From positions 3,038,001 through 3,102,000 of the forward strand of contig NZ_CP034328.1 in assembly GCF_003940805.1 (NCBI RefSeq): 64,000 nucleotides of DNA. The letters are read 5' to 3'. The DNA comes from Tabrizicola piscis (GTDB lineage: Bacteria > Pseudomonadota > Alphaproteobacteria > Rhodobacterales > Rhodobacteraceae). The notes below the pieces were generated by a model, which saw nothing but the letters and a program-made list of their open reading frames with translations, was not told where the DNA came from and searched no databases. The position numbers and the translations under genes are program-made. Shown piece after piece: positions 27,860 to 36,977 of this stretch; position 1 is the stretch's first letter, and every line of letters begins with the position of its first letter.

Positions 27860-28996
27860 ATGAAGTTTGGTCCTGTACGCGCCGCCTTGCTGGCGACGAC
27901 ACTGGTATTTGGCAACGCGGCCCTTGCTGGGCCGGAAATCGTGGCTGGACCCGGGGCAGAGCCTGAGTGCTTTGCGCCATGGTCGGCGGATACGACATAT
28001 ATGCAATGGCCCGCGAAGGAGGGGCCTTTCAAGATCGCCATCGTGAACGGCTTTGTTGGCAACACATGGCGCATTCAGATGATCAAGACGGCCAAGGCCT
28101 ATGCCGAAGATCCGGCGATCAAGGACAAGATTGCCGAGTTCAAGGTCGTCTCGACCGGTACCGACGCGCCAGCGCAACTGGGTGCCATCGAGGATTTCAT
28201 CAACCAGGGCTATGACGCCATCGTCACGATTGCGGTTGCGCCTGACGGGTTCGACCGGGTGATCCGGCTGGCTGACAAGAACAACGTCGTCCTTGTGCCG
28301 TTTGACAATGTGCTCGACACCGATGCGGTCATGCAGGTGAACGAGGACCAACTGGCGATGGGCCGGACTTGGGCCGAGTTCGTGATGAAGGAACTGGCTG
28401 CGGCCGGTGTCAGCGAAGGCAAGATCCTTGAGGTGCGGGGCCTGCCGGGCAACTCGGTCGACCGGGACCGGTCGATCGGGATCAACGAGGTCATCGCCGC
28501 TGATGGCGGCAAATGGGAGATGGTCTCGGTCGTCGGCAATTGGGACGACGGCACGACGCAGAAGGTGGTGGCCGATGCGATTGCCGTGCACGGCCAGTTC
28601 GCGGCCATTGTGGGTCAGGGCGGGTCGAACGGCGTGATCCAGGCGCTGAAGGACGCAGGCCACCCATGGGTTCCGGTTGCGGGCGAGTCTGAGAACGGCT
28701 TTCGCAAGGCGATTGCCCAGTACAAGGATGACGGGTTGAAGGGCATTTCCATCGGCCAGTCGCCGGGGCTTGTGGCGGTGGCGATGAAGGCGGCGATCTC
28801 GGCGCTTGAAGGCAATCCAATGCCGCAGTTGATCTCGGTGCCGCTGCCGGTCGCAGACTACACAACCCTGGAGGACGGGAAAAACTTCTGGTCCGACCTT
28901 CCGGACAACTTCTTCACGGTCAACGAGTTTCCGCCTTGCGGCGTGAACATCTCGGGTCCGGCCATCATGGCCAAGGATGAATCCGACCTGAACTGA
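27860..28996 (+). CDS. Periplasmic sugar-binding protein of a CUT2 ABC importer (probable D-xylose/pentose)
   Basis: A 378-residue secreted receptor. GGGAGGA precedes the ATG at 27860, and the protein opens MKFGPVRAALLATTLVFGNAALA, a Sec signal peptide. The mature part is of the ribose/galactose-binding type: 'FKIAIVNGFVGNTWRIQMIKTAK' start, 'IEDFINQGYDAIVTIAV' and 'VVLVPFDNVLD'. It is longer than RbsB (about 296). It opens an operon ending in XylX and XylD, so a pentose ligand is likely but not proved. A terminator-like hairpin follows, as often seen after binding-protein genes. Confidence 0.9.
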   Translation: MKFGPVRAALLATTLVFGNAALAGPEIVAGPGAEPECFAPWSADTTYMQWPAKEGPFKIAIVNGFVGNTWRIQMIKTAKAYAEDPAIKDKIAEFKVVSTGTDAPAQLGAIEDFINQGYDAIVTIAVAPDGFDRVIRLADKNNVVLVPFDNVLDTDAVMQVNEDQLAMGRTWAEFVMKELAAAGVSEGKILEVRGLPGNSVDRDRSIGINEVIAADGGKWEMVSVVGNWDDGTTQKVVADAIAVHGQFAAIVGQGGSNGVIQALKDAGHPWVPVAGESENGFRKAIAQYKDDGLKGISIGQSPGLVAVAMKAAISALEGNPMPQLISVPLPVADYTTLEDGKNFWSDLPDNFFTVNEFPPCGVNISGPAIMAKDESDLN

Positions 28997-29004
28997 AGTT
29001 GTCG

Positions 29005-29044
29005 GGCGGTCCCTTTGCTCCCTTAGGGGGCCGCCACTTTTTTT
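29005..29044 (+). terminator. Intercistronic attenuator/terminator after the sugar-binding protein gene
   Basis: GGCGGTCCC (29005-29013) pairs with GGGGCCGCC (29027-29035), one G-U pair, 13-base loop, followed by ACTTTTTTT. This has the form of an intrinsic terminator inside the operon and would let the binding protein be made in excess over the membrane parts. Confidence 0.8.
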
Positions 29045-29055
29045 CGGGGCAACAC

Positions 29056-30564
29056 ATGACCAGCACGCCAATTGTCGATCTGAGCGGAGTTTCCAAATCC
29101 TACGCCGGAATCCGTGCGCTGGAGGCGGTGGACTTTGCGGCGCAGCGCGGGTCGGTTCATGCAATCCTGGGCGAAAATGGTGCAGGCAAATCGACGCTGA
29201 TCAAGATCATTGCGGGCGTGGTCAGCCCTGACGCGGGCGAAATGCGGCTGGCCGGAAAGCCGGTGCGATTTGCGAACCCTTCAGCGGCCAATGCACAAGG
29301 CGTGGTCTGCATGTTTCAGGAACTGTCTCTGATCCCTGATCTTTCGGTGGCTGACAACATCTCGATCTCGGACCCACCGCGCCGGTTCGGCCTGATTGAC
29401 CACCGGGCGCAATTGGTCCGGGCTGAGGCGCTTTTGGCCCGCGTGCGCTGCGAGGACGTTGATCCCCGCACCATGGTGCGTGACCTCTCCCTGTCGCGCC
29501 GGCAGATGGTGGAAATCGCCAAGGCGCTTGGCCGCCATCCGCAAGTTCTGATTCTGGATGAGGCGACGTCGGCCCTGACCGCGCGGGATGTGCAGACGGT
29601 CTATGACCTTCTGGGTCAATTGAAGGGCGAAGGCGTCACGACCCTTTTCATCAGTCACCGGATGCACGAGGTCGAAACCCTGTGCGACCGGCTTTCCGTC
29701 TTTCGCAATGGCCGCCATATCGAGACCTTCGCCAAGGGCGAACGGACGGATGGTGAAATCGTGCGCTTGATGATCGGGCGCGACGTCACCGCGAAGTACC
29801 CGCCGAAACCCCCGCAGCAACTGCGTCCATCGGTGCTGAGCGTGGACGGTTTGGCGTGGGAGACCGCTTTGAAAGGTGTGTCCCTGACGCTGGGCAAGGG
29901 CGAGATTCTGGGGATCGGCGGGCTGGACGGGCAGGGACAGAAGGACCTGCTGCTGGCGCTGTTCGGTGTGCTGAAAGGCGTGCGCGGCAGGGCCGATATC
30001 GGCGGGCGCGGCTTGCCGGGGTCACCGGTAGAGGCCAAATCTGGCCATCCGCGTGTGGCGCTGATCCCCGAAGACCGCAAGACCGAAGGGTTGATGCTGC
30101 CGCTATCCATTGCCGACAATCTGGTGACCGCTGCCTTCGACCGCATCACCCGGGGCGGCATCATCGACGCGGCACGGCTGGAGGCTGCGGTGCAGGACGG
30201 GATCGCCAGGCTTCAGATCAAGGTCGGCAACCCGAAAGACCCGGTGCGCACCCTGTCGGGCGGCAACCAGCAGAAGGTCGTCATCGCCAAGTGGCTGATG
30301 ACCGATCCCGACATCATCCTGATGAATGACCCGACGCGAGGCATCGACATCGGCACCAAGCAGGAAATCTTTCGCATGATGCGTGACCTTGCGGATGGCG
30401 GCAAATCGATCCTGTTCTATTCGTCGGACTATGCCGAACTGATCGGCTGCGCTGACCGGGTGCTTGTCCTTTATGACGGTCAGGTGGTGCGCGAGTTGGA
30501 GGGCCCGGCTATCACCGAAGAAGCCATCATCGGCGCCTCGCTGAACCTCGGGACCGCGGCGTGA
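29056..30564 (+). CDS. CUT2 sugar ABC transporter ATPase (RbsA/XylG type, two ATPase domains)
   Basis: A 502-residue cytoplasmic ATPase. I chose the ATG at 29056 (MTSTPIVDLSGVSKSY) over the 28999 frame because the latter would start inside the hairpin. The first domain has Walker A 'GENGAGKSTL', signature-like 'LSLSRRQMVEIAK' and Walker B 'VLILDEATSALT'. The second domain has the usual degenerate P-loop 'GIGGLDGQGQKDLL', signature 'LSGGNQQKVVIAKWL' and Walker B 'DIILMNDPTRGID', the asymmetry normal for this family. The stop overlaps the next start by four bases. Confidence 0.93.
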   Translation: MTSTPIVDLSGVSKSYAGIRALEAVDFAAQRGSVHAILGENGAGKSTLIKIIAGVVSPDAGEMRLAGKPVRFANPSAANAQGVVCMFQELSLIPDLSVADNISISDPPRRFGLIDHRAQLVRAEALLARVRCEDVDPRTMVRDLSLSRRQMVEIAKALGRHPQVLILDEATSALTARDVQTVYDLLGQLKGEGVTTLFISHRMHEVETLCDRLSVFRNGRHIETFAKGERTDGEIVRLMIGRDVTAKYPPKPPQQLRPSVLSVDGLAWETALKGVSLTLGKGEILGIGGLDGQGQKDLLLALFGVLKGVRGRADIGGRGLPGSPVEAKSGHPRVALIPEDRKTEGLMLPLSIADNLVTAAFDRITRGGIIDAARLEAAVQDGIARLQIKVGNPKDPVRTLSGGNQQKVVIAKWLMTDPDIILMNDPTRGIDIGTKQEIFRMMRDLADGGKSILFYSSDYAELIGCADRVLVLYDGQVVRELEGPAITEEAIIGASLNLGTAA

Positions 30565-31595
30565 TGTTGCGGCTTGTCAACCAGAACCGGGGGTTTGCGG
30601 GGGCGGTATCGCTGTTTGTCGTGCTGTTCGTCATTTACAACATTCTGCATCCACGGGGGTTTTCGTCGGCCGTCCTTGTTCAGAATGCCAATGAATCGGT
30701 GGCCATCGCCTTTGTTGCCATGGCACAGACCGTACCTGTCCTGATGCGGGGGCTTGACCTGTCAGTCGGCGCGGTGATGACGCTGTCGGCCTGCGTTGCG
30801 TCCTACCTTCTGACCGGGTCGGGGCTGGACATCTCGCTTGGTATCCTTGCCACGCTGGCGGTCGGTACCGCGTTCGGCCTGCTGAATGGGCTGATCGTGG
30901 TCTATGGCCGCCTGCAGCCCATCATCGCGACACTTGCGACCGGAGCCGTTGCCATCGGCCTTGCGCTGCTGCTGCGGCCACTGCCGGGCGGCGACGTGGA
31001 TGGCGACCTGGGCTGGGCCATGACGAATACTGTCTGGGATTTCGCCGATACCTACGGGCTGGCAGACGGGGGCGAGGCGTGGTGGCTGGCACCCTTCGCC
31101 AACATTCCCGTGCCGTTGATCCTGTTGATCGGTGTCGCCCTTCTTGTCTGGCTGCCCTTCAAGCGGACAGTCACGGGCCGCACGATCTATGCCATCGGGT
31201 CTGCGGAAGGGGCGGCCTATGTCTCGGGCCTGCCGATCAACCGGGCCAAGCTGGCGGCCTTCACGCTGGCGGGGTTCTTTTCCGCCTGCGCGGGGCTTTA
31301 CCTTGCGCTTCAAACCTCGACCGGGAATGCCGATACGGTACAGGCCGGGGCCTATACGCTGAACTCCATCGCTGCGGTGGTTCTGGGGGGGACGGCGCTG
31401 GCCGGGGGGATCGGTGGGGCTATTGCGTCCATCGTCGGCGCGCTGATCCTGCGAGTGATCTCGTTCTACTTCCGCATCCTCGACATTGAACCGCTGCTGC
31501 AACCGCTGATCGAAGGGCTGGTCCTGCTGATTGCCGTCAGCATCGGCGCGTGGCGGACCTTTTCGGTCAAGAACCGGCTGGAGCTGTTCCGATGA
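30561..31595 (+). CDS. CUT2 sugar ABC transporter permease 1
   Basis: A 344-residue RbsC/XylH-type membrane protein with eight to ten helices. The GTG at 30561 overlaps the upstream stop; the ATG one codon later is an alternative. The family signature 'MRGLDLSVGAVMTLSACVA' is near residue 60, and 'LPINRAKLAAFTLAGFFSACAG' near 215 is the loop contacting the ATPase. 'AAVVLGGTALAGGIGG' follows near residue 270. The stop overlaps the second permease gene. Two different permease genes suggest a heterodimeric channel. Confidence 0.92.
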   Translation: MMLRLVNQNRGFAGAVSLFVVLFVIYNILHPRGFSSAVLVQNANESVAIAFVAMAQTVPVLMRGLDLSVGAVMTLSACVASYLLTGSGLDISLGILATLAVGTAFGLLNGLIVVYGRLQPIIATLATGAVAIGLALLLRPLPGGDVDGDLGWAMTNTVWDFADTYGLADGGEAWWLAPFANIPVPLILLIGVALLVWLPFKRTVTGRTIYAIGSAEGAAYVSGLPINRAKLAAFTLAGFFSACAGLYLALQTSTGNADTVQAGAYTLNSIAAVVLGGTALAGGIGGAIASIVGALILRVISFYFRILDIEPLLQPLIEGLVLLIAVSIGAWRTFSVKNRLELFR

Positions 31596-32539
31596 GGGTT
31601 GCACGCGAAGACAAGCCGCTCATGATCGCGCTGGGTTTCACGCTGGTCATCCTGGCAGTCGGAACCGGATATACGCTCACGACGAATGGCACCGCGCCCT
31701 TGTTGCAGCCGACCTACCTTTTGCAGCAACTGCAGATCGGGTCGTTCCTTGGCATCTGTGCTGCGGGCTTGATGGTTGTGATCCTGACCGGGCATATCGA
31801 CTTGTCGATTCCCGCCACGCTGACTGGGGCCGCAATGATCGGGACGGCCATTGGCGGGCCGACGGCCATTCCGGCGGCGCTGGCCTTTGGCCTGTGCGTT
31901 GGGCTGTTGAACGGGGCAGGGGTGGCCATCCTGCGCGTTCCGTCCATGATCTTCACGCTGGGGATGGACACAGTGCTGCGAGGGGTGACGGTCGCTCAGA
32001 CCGGGGGCTTTGCGCCGCAGGATCAGGCCACGCCGCTGATGTTGGCGCTGGCGAAGGATCGCTTCCTTGGCATTCCGCTGGCGCTTTACGTCTGGGCGGG
32101 CGTGTCGATCGTGGTCGCCTTCCTGCTTGCCCGCACCAGCTTTGGCCGGGCGGTCTATGCCATCGGAACCCGCGAGCGGGCGGCTTATCTTTCGGGCATC
32201 CGTACCCGTCCCGTCATCGTCGGTGCCTTTGTCGCATCCTCGGTCTGCGCGGCACTGGCCGGGGCGCTGCTGGCAGGGTACTCGGCCAAGGCCTATCAGG
32301 GGATGGGAAACGCCTACCTGCTGCCCGCAATTGCCGCAGTGGTGCTGGGCGGGACCAATGTCCTTGGTGGCAGTGGCCGGTATGTCGGCACCCTGATCGG
32401 AGTGATCCTTATCGTCCTGCTGAACTCTGTCCTCTCGATCATGCAGATGCCCGAGGCGTTGCGTCAGATCATCTATGGCACCGTCATCATTGTCATGCTT
32501 TTGATCTACGGCCGGGGCGACCGCGAAACCGGCCAATAG
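31592..32539 (+). CDS. CUT2 sugar ABC transporter permease 2
   Basis: A 315-residue partner of the upstream permease. I chose the ATG at 31592 (MRVAREDKPL) for its ATGA overlap; the frame is open from 31550. 'LTGHIDLSIPATLTGAAMIG' is the equivalent of the DLSVG signature and 'AAVVLGGTNVLGGSGRYVGTLIGV' follows near residue 245. It ends ten bases before xylX, so transport and catabolism are one operon. Confidence 0.92.
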   Translation: MRVAREDKPLMIALGFTLVILAVGTGYTLTTNGTAPLLQPTYLLQQLQIGSFLGICAAGLMVVILTGHIDLSIPATLTGAAMIGTAIGGPTAIPAALAFGLCVGLLNGAGVAILRVPSMIFTLGMDTVLRGVTVAQTGGFAPQDQATPLMLALAKDRFLGIPLALYVWAGVSIVVAFLLARTSFGRAVYAIGTRERAAYLSGIRTRPVIVGAFVASSVCAALAGALLAGYSAKAYQGMGNAYLLPAIAAVVLGGTNVLGGSGRYVGTLIGVILIVLLNSVLSIMQMPEALRQIIYGTVIIVMLLIYGRGDRETGQ

Positions 32540-32548
32540 GGAAAACAC

Positions 32549-33712
32549 ATGCCGCTTCAGCTTTCTGCCACCGACATTCTGCCTGAAGACCGGGATGCCC
32601 TGCTTGTGGGCCGGGTCTGGTCCGATGCTTTGGGCGGACCGTGCCCCGTGCTGTGCCGCGACGGCGAGCTTCATGACCTGACCGCCGTGTCGCCGACGAT
32701 GTCGGGACTACTGGAGCGCGAAGATCTGGCAATGGTGCTTGCGGGCGATCATCCCCACCTCGGCCCGCTGGACGCCTTCCTTGATCTTGGCGATGGCACC
32801 GGGCGTTCTGGCAGGCTTCTGGCGCCTTGCGATCTGCAGGCGATCAAGGCTGCCGGTGTGACCTTTGCCGGGTCGATGATCGAAAGGGTGATCGAGGAGC
32901 GCGCCAAGGGCGACCCCGCCCGCGCCGAGGCCATACGAGCAGACCTTGCGGACATGCTGGGCGGCAGTCTGCGCGGCGTGCGCCCGGGGTCCGAGGCTGC
33001 GGCGGCGGTGAAGGCCCGGCTGCAGGCGGCAGGAATGTGGTCGCAGTATCTGGAAGTCGGAATCGGCCCGGATGCCGAGGTCTTCACCAAGGCTCCGCCT
33101 ATGGCCGCTGTGGGGTGCGGGGCGGATATCGGCGTGCACCGTGCCTCGGCCTGGAATAACCCCGAGCCGGAGGTGGTGCTGGCGGTAAATTCCACGGGTC
33201 GCATTTGCGGCGCGACCTTGGGCAATGACGTGAACCTGCGCGATGTCGAGGGACGGTCGGCGCTGCTGCTTGGCAAGGCCAAGGACAACAATGCATCGGC
33301 AGCAATCGGGCCGTTCATCCGGCTGTTTGACTCTGGCTTTGATCTTGCGGCAGTGGAGCGGTTGCACGTCCGGCTAGAGGTGCAGGGCGAGGATGGGTTT
33401 CTTCTATCGGACCATTCCGACATGGGCCAGATCTCGCGCCCGCCCACCCAGATCGTGGCGCAGACGCTGAACCGAAGCCACCAGTATCCGGACGGGTTCA
33501 TGCTTTACCTTGGCACGATGTTCGCCCCGACCAAGGACCGGGACGGACCGGGTCAGGGCTTCACGCATCACTGGGGGGATCGGGTGACCATTGCATCGGA
33601 TGCGCTGGGGCAGCTGATCAACACGGTGCAGCCTTGCGATGAAATCGCGCCATGGACGTTCGGCACCCGCGCGTTGATGGCCAACCTGGCCGCACGCGGA
33701 GCGCTGGCATGA
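32549..33712 (+). CDS. xylX: XylX, 2-keto-3-deoxy-pentonate (xylonate) dehydratase, FAH family
   Basis: Cytoplasmic Mg2+-dependent enzyme that removes water from 2-keto-3-deoxy-D-xylonate to give 2-oxoglutarate semialdehyde in the Weimberg pathway. It is 387 residues, the size of Caulobacter XylX and longer than ordinary fumarylacetoacetate hydrolases. Matching landmarks include 'VTFAGSMIERVIEERAKGD', 'WSQYLEVGIGPDAEVFTK', 'NNPEPEVVLAVNSTG' (metal-binding Glu), 'GNDVNLRDVEGRSALLLGKAKDNN' and 'FLGTMFAP'-type sequence (here 'YLGTMFAPTKDRD'). It overlaps xylD by four bases. A related activity on L-arabinonate products is the main alternative. Confidence 0.88.
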   Translation: MPLQLSATDILPEDRDALLVGRVWSDALGGPCPVLCRDGELHDLTAVSPTMSGLLEREDLAMVLAGDHPHLGPLDAFLDLGDGTGRSGRLLAPCDLQAIKAAGVTFAGSMIERVIEERAKGDPARAEAIRADLADMLGGSLRGVRPGSEAAAAVKARLQAAGMWSQYLEVGIGPDAEVFTKAPPMAAVGCGADIGVHRASAWNNPEPEVVLAVNSTGRICGATLGNDVNLRDVEGRSALLLGKAKDNNASAAIGPFIRLFDSGFDLAAVERLHVRLEVQGEDGFLLSDHSDMGQISRPPTQIVAQTLNRSHQYPDGFMLYLGTMFAPTKDRDGPGQGFTHHWGDRVTIASDALGQLINTVQPCDEIAPWTFGTRALMANLAARGALA

Positions 33713-35475
33713 CGCGCCGCCTTCGCAGCCAGGACTGGTTCGACAACTCCGACCACGTCGACCTTGCCGCGCTGTATCTTGAGCGGTTCATGAACTATGG
33801 CCTCACCCCTGAGGAACTGCGTGAGGGCCGCCCGATCATCGGCATCGCACAATCGGGCAGCGATCTTTCACCCTGCAACCGGCATCATCTGGAACTGGCC
33901 CAGCGGGTAAAGGACGGCATTCGTGACGCGGGCGGCATCCCGATCGAATTCCCGATGCATCCGATCTTTGAAAACTGTCGCCGCCCCACCGCGGCACTGG
34001 ATCGCAACCTTGCCTATCTCGGCCTTGTCGAGGTGCTGTATGGCTATCCGCTGGACGGCGTCGTCCTGACAACCGGTTGCGACAAGACCACGCCAGCGGC
34101 ACTGATGGCCGCCTCGACCGTCGATATCCCTGCCATCGTTCTGTCCGGCGGGCCAATGCTGGATAGCCAAAGCCGGGGCGAGCTTGCAGGATCCGGCACG
34201 GTGATCTGGCAATGCCGCCAGAAGTTTGCCGCAGGCGAGATCACGCGCGAAGAATTCATGCAGGCGGCTTTGGACAGCGCGCCGTCCGTCGGCCATTGCA
34301 ACACGATGGGCACGGCCTTGACCATGAACGCCATGGCCGAAGCGCTGGGCATGTCGCTGACCGGCTGCGCCGCAATCCCCGCGGCCTACCGCGAGCGCGG
34401 GCAGATGGCCTATCGCACGGGACGTCGCGCAGTTGAAATCGTGCACGAGGACCTCCGCCCCTCGCACATCCTGACGCGCGCCGCGTTCCTGAACGCGATC
34501 CGCGTCAACAGCGCCTTGGGCGGGTCAACCAACGCCCAGCCGCATCTGACGGCCATGGCTGTCCATGCCGGGGTGACTCTTGACCCGCAGGATTGGCAGA
34601 TCTACGGCCACGACATCCCGCTCCTCGCCGATGTCCAGCCGGCAGGCCGTTTCCTTGGCGAACGCTTTCACCGGGCTGGCGGGGTGCCGGCCGTGATGTG
34701 GGAACTGCTTGCCGTCGGCAAGCTTGACGGAACCGGCCCCACGGTGACGGGCCGGACGATGTCCGAAAACCTTGCCGGGCGCGAGGCGACCGACCGCGAG
34801 GTCATTCGCCCCTTCGCAGACCCCTTGCGCGATAGGGCCGGGTTCCAGGTGCTGACCGGCAACCTATTCGACTTCGCGATCCTCAAGACCAGCGTGATTT
34901 CTGACGAGTTTCGCCAGCGCTATCTGTCTACGCCCGGAAAGGAGGGCTGTTTTGAAGGCCGCGCCGTGGTCTTTGACGGGGCCGAGGATTACCATGCCCG
35001 CATCAATGATCCGGGATTGCAGATCGACGAGGACTGCATTCTGGTCATTCGTGGGGCCGGGCCCTTGGGCTGGCCGGGATCGGCGGAAGTGGTCAACATG
35101 CAGCCACCGGATGCTCTGATCCGCAGGGGCATCACCAGCTTGCCAACCCTTGGTGACGGGCGCCAGTCTGGCACCTCCGCAAGCCCTTCCATTGTGCACG
35201 CATCCCCTGAAAGCGCGGCTGGCGGGGGCCTTTCCTGGCTGAGGACCGGGGATATTCTTCGAGTGGACCTAAGCCAAGGGCGCTGTGACGCGCTGGTCAC
35301 GGCGGACGAAATCGAGACCCGCAAGGCCCAGGCGCCGCAACCTGCGCCGGAAAGCCAGACGCCGTGGCAGCAGATCTACCGGCGCGAGGTAGAGCAATTG
35401 TCCGAAGGGGCCACTCTGCGGTCGGCCAAAGGATTCCGCGCGGTTGCATCCCGATTGCCCAGACATAACCACTGA
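33709..35475 (+). CDS. xylD: XylD, D-xylonate dehydratase (IlvD/Edd family)
   Basis: Cytoplasmic Fe-S enzyme converting D-xylonate to 2-keto-3-deoxy-D-xylonate. It is 588 residues from the ATG at 33709 (MTRRLRSQDWFDN), chosen for the ATGA overlap with xylX. Cluster and metal residues include Cys56 in 'GSDLSPCNRHH', Cys124-Asp-Lys126 in 'TTGCDKTTPA' (the lysine binds Mg2+ when carbamylated) and a third cysteine in 'VGHCNTMGTA'. The C-terminal 'SRLPRHNH' is as in Caulobacter XylD. Some relatives prefer L-arabinonate, so substrate range is not certain. Xylose dehydrogenase, lactonase and semialdehyde dehydrogenase genes are absent from the window. Confidence 0.9.
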   Translation: MTRRLRSQDWFDNSDHVDLAALYLERFMNYGLTPEELREGRPIIGIAQSGSDLSPCNRHHLELAQRVKDGIRDAGGIPIEFPMHPIFENCRRPTAALDRNLAYLGLVEVLYGYPLDGVVLTTGCDKTTPAALMAASTVDIPAIVLSGGPMLDSQSRGELAGSGTVIWQCRQKFAAGEITREEFMQAALDSAPSVGHCNTMGTALTMNAMAEALGMSLTGCAAIPAAYRERGQMAYRTGRRAVEIVHEDLRPSHILTRAAFLNAIRVNSALGGSTNAQPHLTAMAVHAGVTLDPQDWQIYGHDIPLLADVQPAGRFLGERFHRAGGVPAVMWELLAVGKLDGTGPTVTGRTMSENLAGREATDREVIRPFADPLRDRAGFQVLTGNLFDFAILKTSVISDEFRQRYLSTPGKEGCFEGRAVVFDGAEDYHARINDPGLQIDEDCILVIRGAGPLGWPGSAEVVNMQPPDALIRRGITSLPTLGDGRQSGTSASPSIVHASPESAAGGGLSWLRTGDILRVDLSQGRCDALVTADEIETRKAQAPQPAPESQTPWQQIYRREVEQLSEGATLRSAKGFRAVASRLPRHNH

Positions 35476-35840
35476 CAGCCTGCTGATCTTGCAGCCACCC
35501 GATCCGGGCAAGTCAGGGTGATGTGGTGAGAAAACGCCGCTTCGGTCTTTTCAGAGTTTCTTTTCGCACCACATTTGGGATGTGTTGCGCCCGTTCAATC
35601 ACAAAGATATTACTGCCCAGGCTGAATTCCGGGACCATAGGAGGCCGTACTGACCCTCGGCATCAAGCCCTTCAGGATCGCCACAACCGCGCAGCAAGCG
35701 TTGGGTTCATTCATCTGGGGTCCTTTCCTGTCATCTAATGCAGGAAATCTTTCTCAATCACATCGAGCGTGTTTTAGGCATACTGCCGCCAAACCGCATC
35801 TCGCTGTTGTCGGCGGCCCACAGCGCCCGTTCACATCAAC
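35476..35840 (+). other. Intergenic region between xylD and the sulfotransferase cluster
   Basis: 365 bases, visibly lower in GC than the flanking genes, with no supported gene. An isolated AGGAGG-like site near 35640 is followed by no good start codon. A 71-codon frame at 35523-35738 has no ribosome site and no recognisable product. The compositional dip marks the border between the pentose operon and the glycan genes and could be an old insertion scar. Confidence 0.4.
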
Positions 35841-36977
35841 ATGTCTGGCGTGATGAAGCGCAGCGCTGTCATTCATGTCGGGCTTGAAAAGACGGGATCA
35901 ACCGCCATTCAGGCTTGGTTGCACGCGGAACGGAACGCCCTTCTGCAGGCAGGGATATTCGTTCCGATCAGCATTGGCGCACCGAACCATCTTCGGCTGG
36001 TAGCTGCCTGCCTTGATGATGGGGTCGTGGACAACATCAAGGCCAACCTTTTGTCCCAAAGGGGCCAGTCCGAAGAAAGCTGGCGCAACCACATCCGCGC
36101 CACCTTTGATGCCGAGATCGCAGGCACAAAGGGCTGGTCGCAGCTTGTCATCTCAAGCGAACTTATCTCAAGCCGACTGCACAGCGCGACCGAGATTGCG
36201 CGTCTGGTCAAATGGGTTCGTCGGCACGTGGACCGGTTGCAGTTCGTCATCTATCTGCGGCGACAAGATGATCTGGCAGTCAGTCGATACAGCTCTGCCC
36301 TGAGGGCGGGCCATGCCGGGTTTGACGATATCTGGTCCGACCTTTCCGCCAACAGTTTTTTTGTCCTGCCCCCGGGACGTGTGGTGACGGATGAGCTTGA
36401 ATACTTCGACCACCAGCGCACCCTTGCCCGCTTCCTTGCGATTGGCGATGCCGACCTTTCGGTTCGTGTCTACGACCCTATCGGCCCAGCCATGGATGTC
36501 GTCGCAGACTTCCGCTCGGTCCTTGGTCTTCCGCCGGGAACGTCCGTCGCCCCGGCCCCACGCGCAAATCCCGCCCTGTCGGCCGCTGCGCAGTACGTCA
36601 TTAGCGAGTTGAACCGGGAACACAGCGTGCGCTGGCCAAGCGGCGCAAGGCACGAACCCTACCGGGCCTTGCTTCAACGGATCGAGACAGACCTGCAAGG
36701 CCCACCCCGACGCGTGCCACGGGCTGAAGCTGAGGCTTTTCTTGCCCGCTTCGAGGCAAGCAATAGGGCCGTGGAAGAACGATGGTTTCCGAACGGCTTG
36801 TTCCGCAAAGGGGATTCCTCTTGGCCGGAAACGGTGGACTACACTGCCATGAAGGCTGAAATGACACCTGTACTGGCCCAATACCGCATCGCCGCCGCCG
36901 CCATGCCGCAACGTGAAAGCCCCCGCCCGATGTTGGATCGGTTTATGTCGAACCTGCGCCGCTGGAGCGGTCAATGA
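35841..36977 (+). CDS. Sulfotransferase-like P-loop protein
   Basis: A 378-residue protein with the 5'-phosphosulfate-binding loop of sulfotransferases near the N-terminus: 'IHVGLEKTGSTAIQAWL', in which Lys-Thr-Gly-Ser holds the PAPS cofactor. 'LQFVIYLRRQDDLAVSRYSSAL' near residue 135 matches the 3'-phosphate motif (R/S pair) of this fold. Likely transfers sulfate to a surface sugar. The start is uncertain between ATGs at 35841 and 35853. It overlaps the next gene by four bases. Confidence 0.75.
   Translation: MSGVMKRSAVIHVGLEKTGSTAIQAWLHAERNALLQAGIFVPISIGAPNHLRLVAACLDDGVVDNIKANLLSQRGQSEESWRNHIRATFDAEIAGTKGWSQLVISSELISSRLHSATEIARLVKWVRRHVDRLQFVIYLRRQDDLAVSRYSSALRAGHAGFDDIWSDLSANSFFVLPPGRVVTDELEYFDHQRTLARFLAIGDADLSVRVYDPIGPAMDVVADFRSVLGLPPGTSVAPAPRANPALSAAAQYVISELNREHSVRWPSGARHEPYRALLQRIETDLQGPPRRVPRAEAEAFLARFEASNRAVEERWFPNGLFRKGDSSWPETVDYTAMKAEMTPVLAQYRIAAAAMPQRESPRPMLDRFMSNLRRWSGQ

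Noticed and set aside
35523..35738. 71-codon plus-strand frame upstream of the sulfotransferase cluster
   Set aside because: No start signal, basic low-information protein; treated as intergenic.
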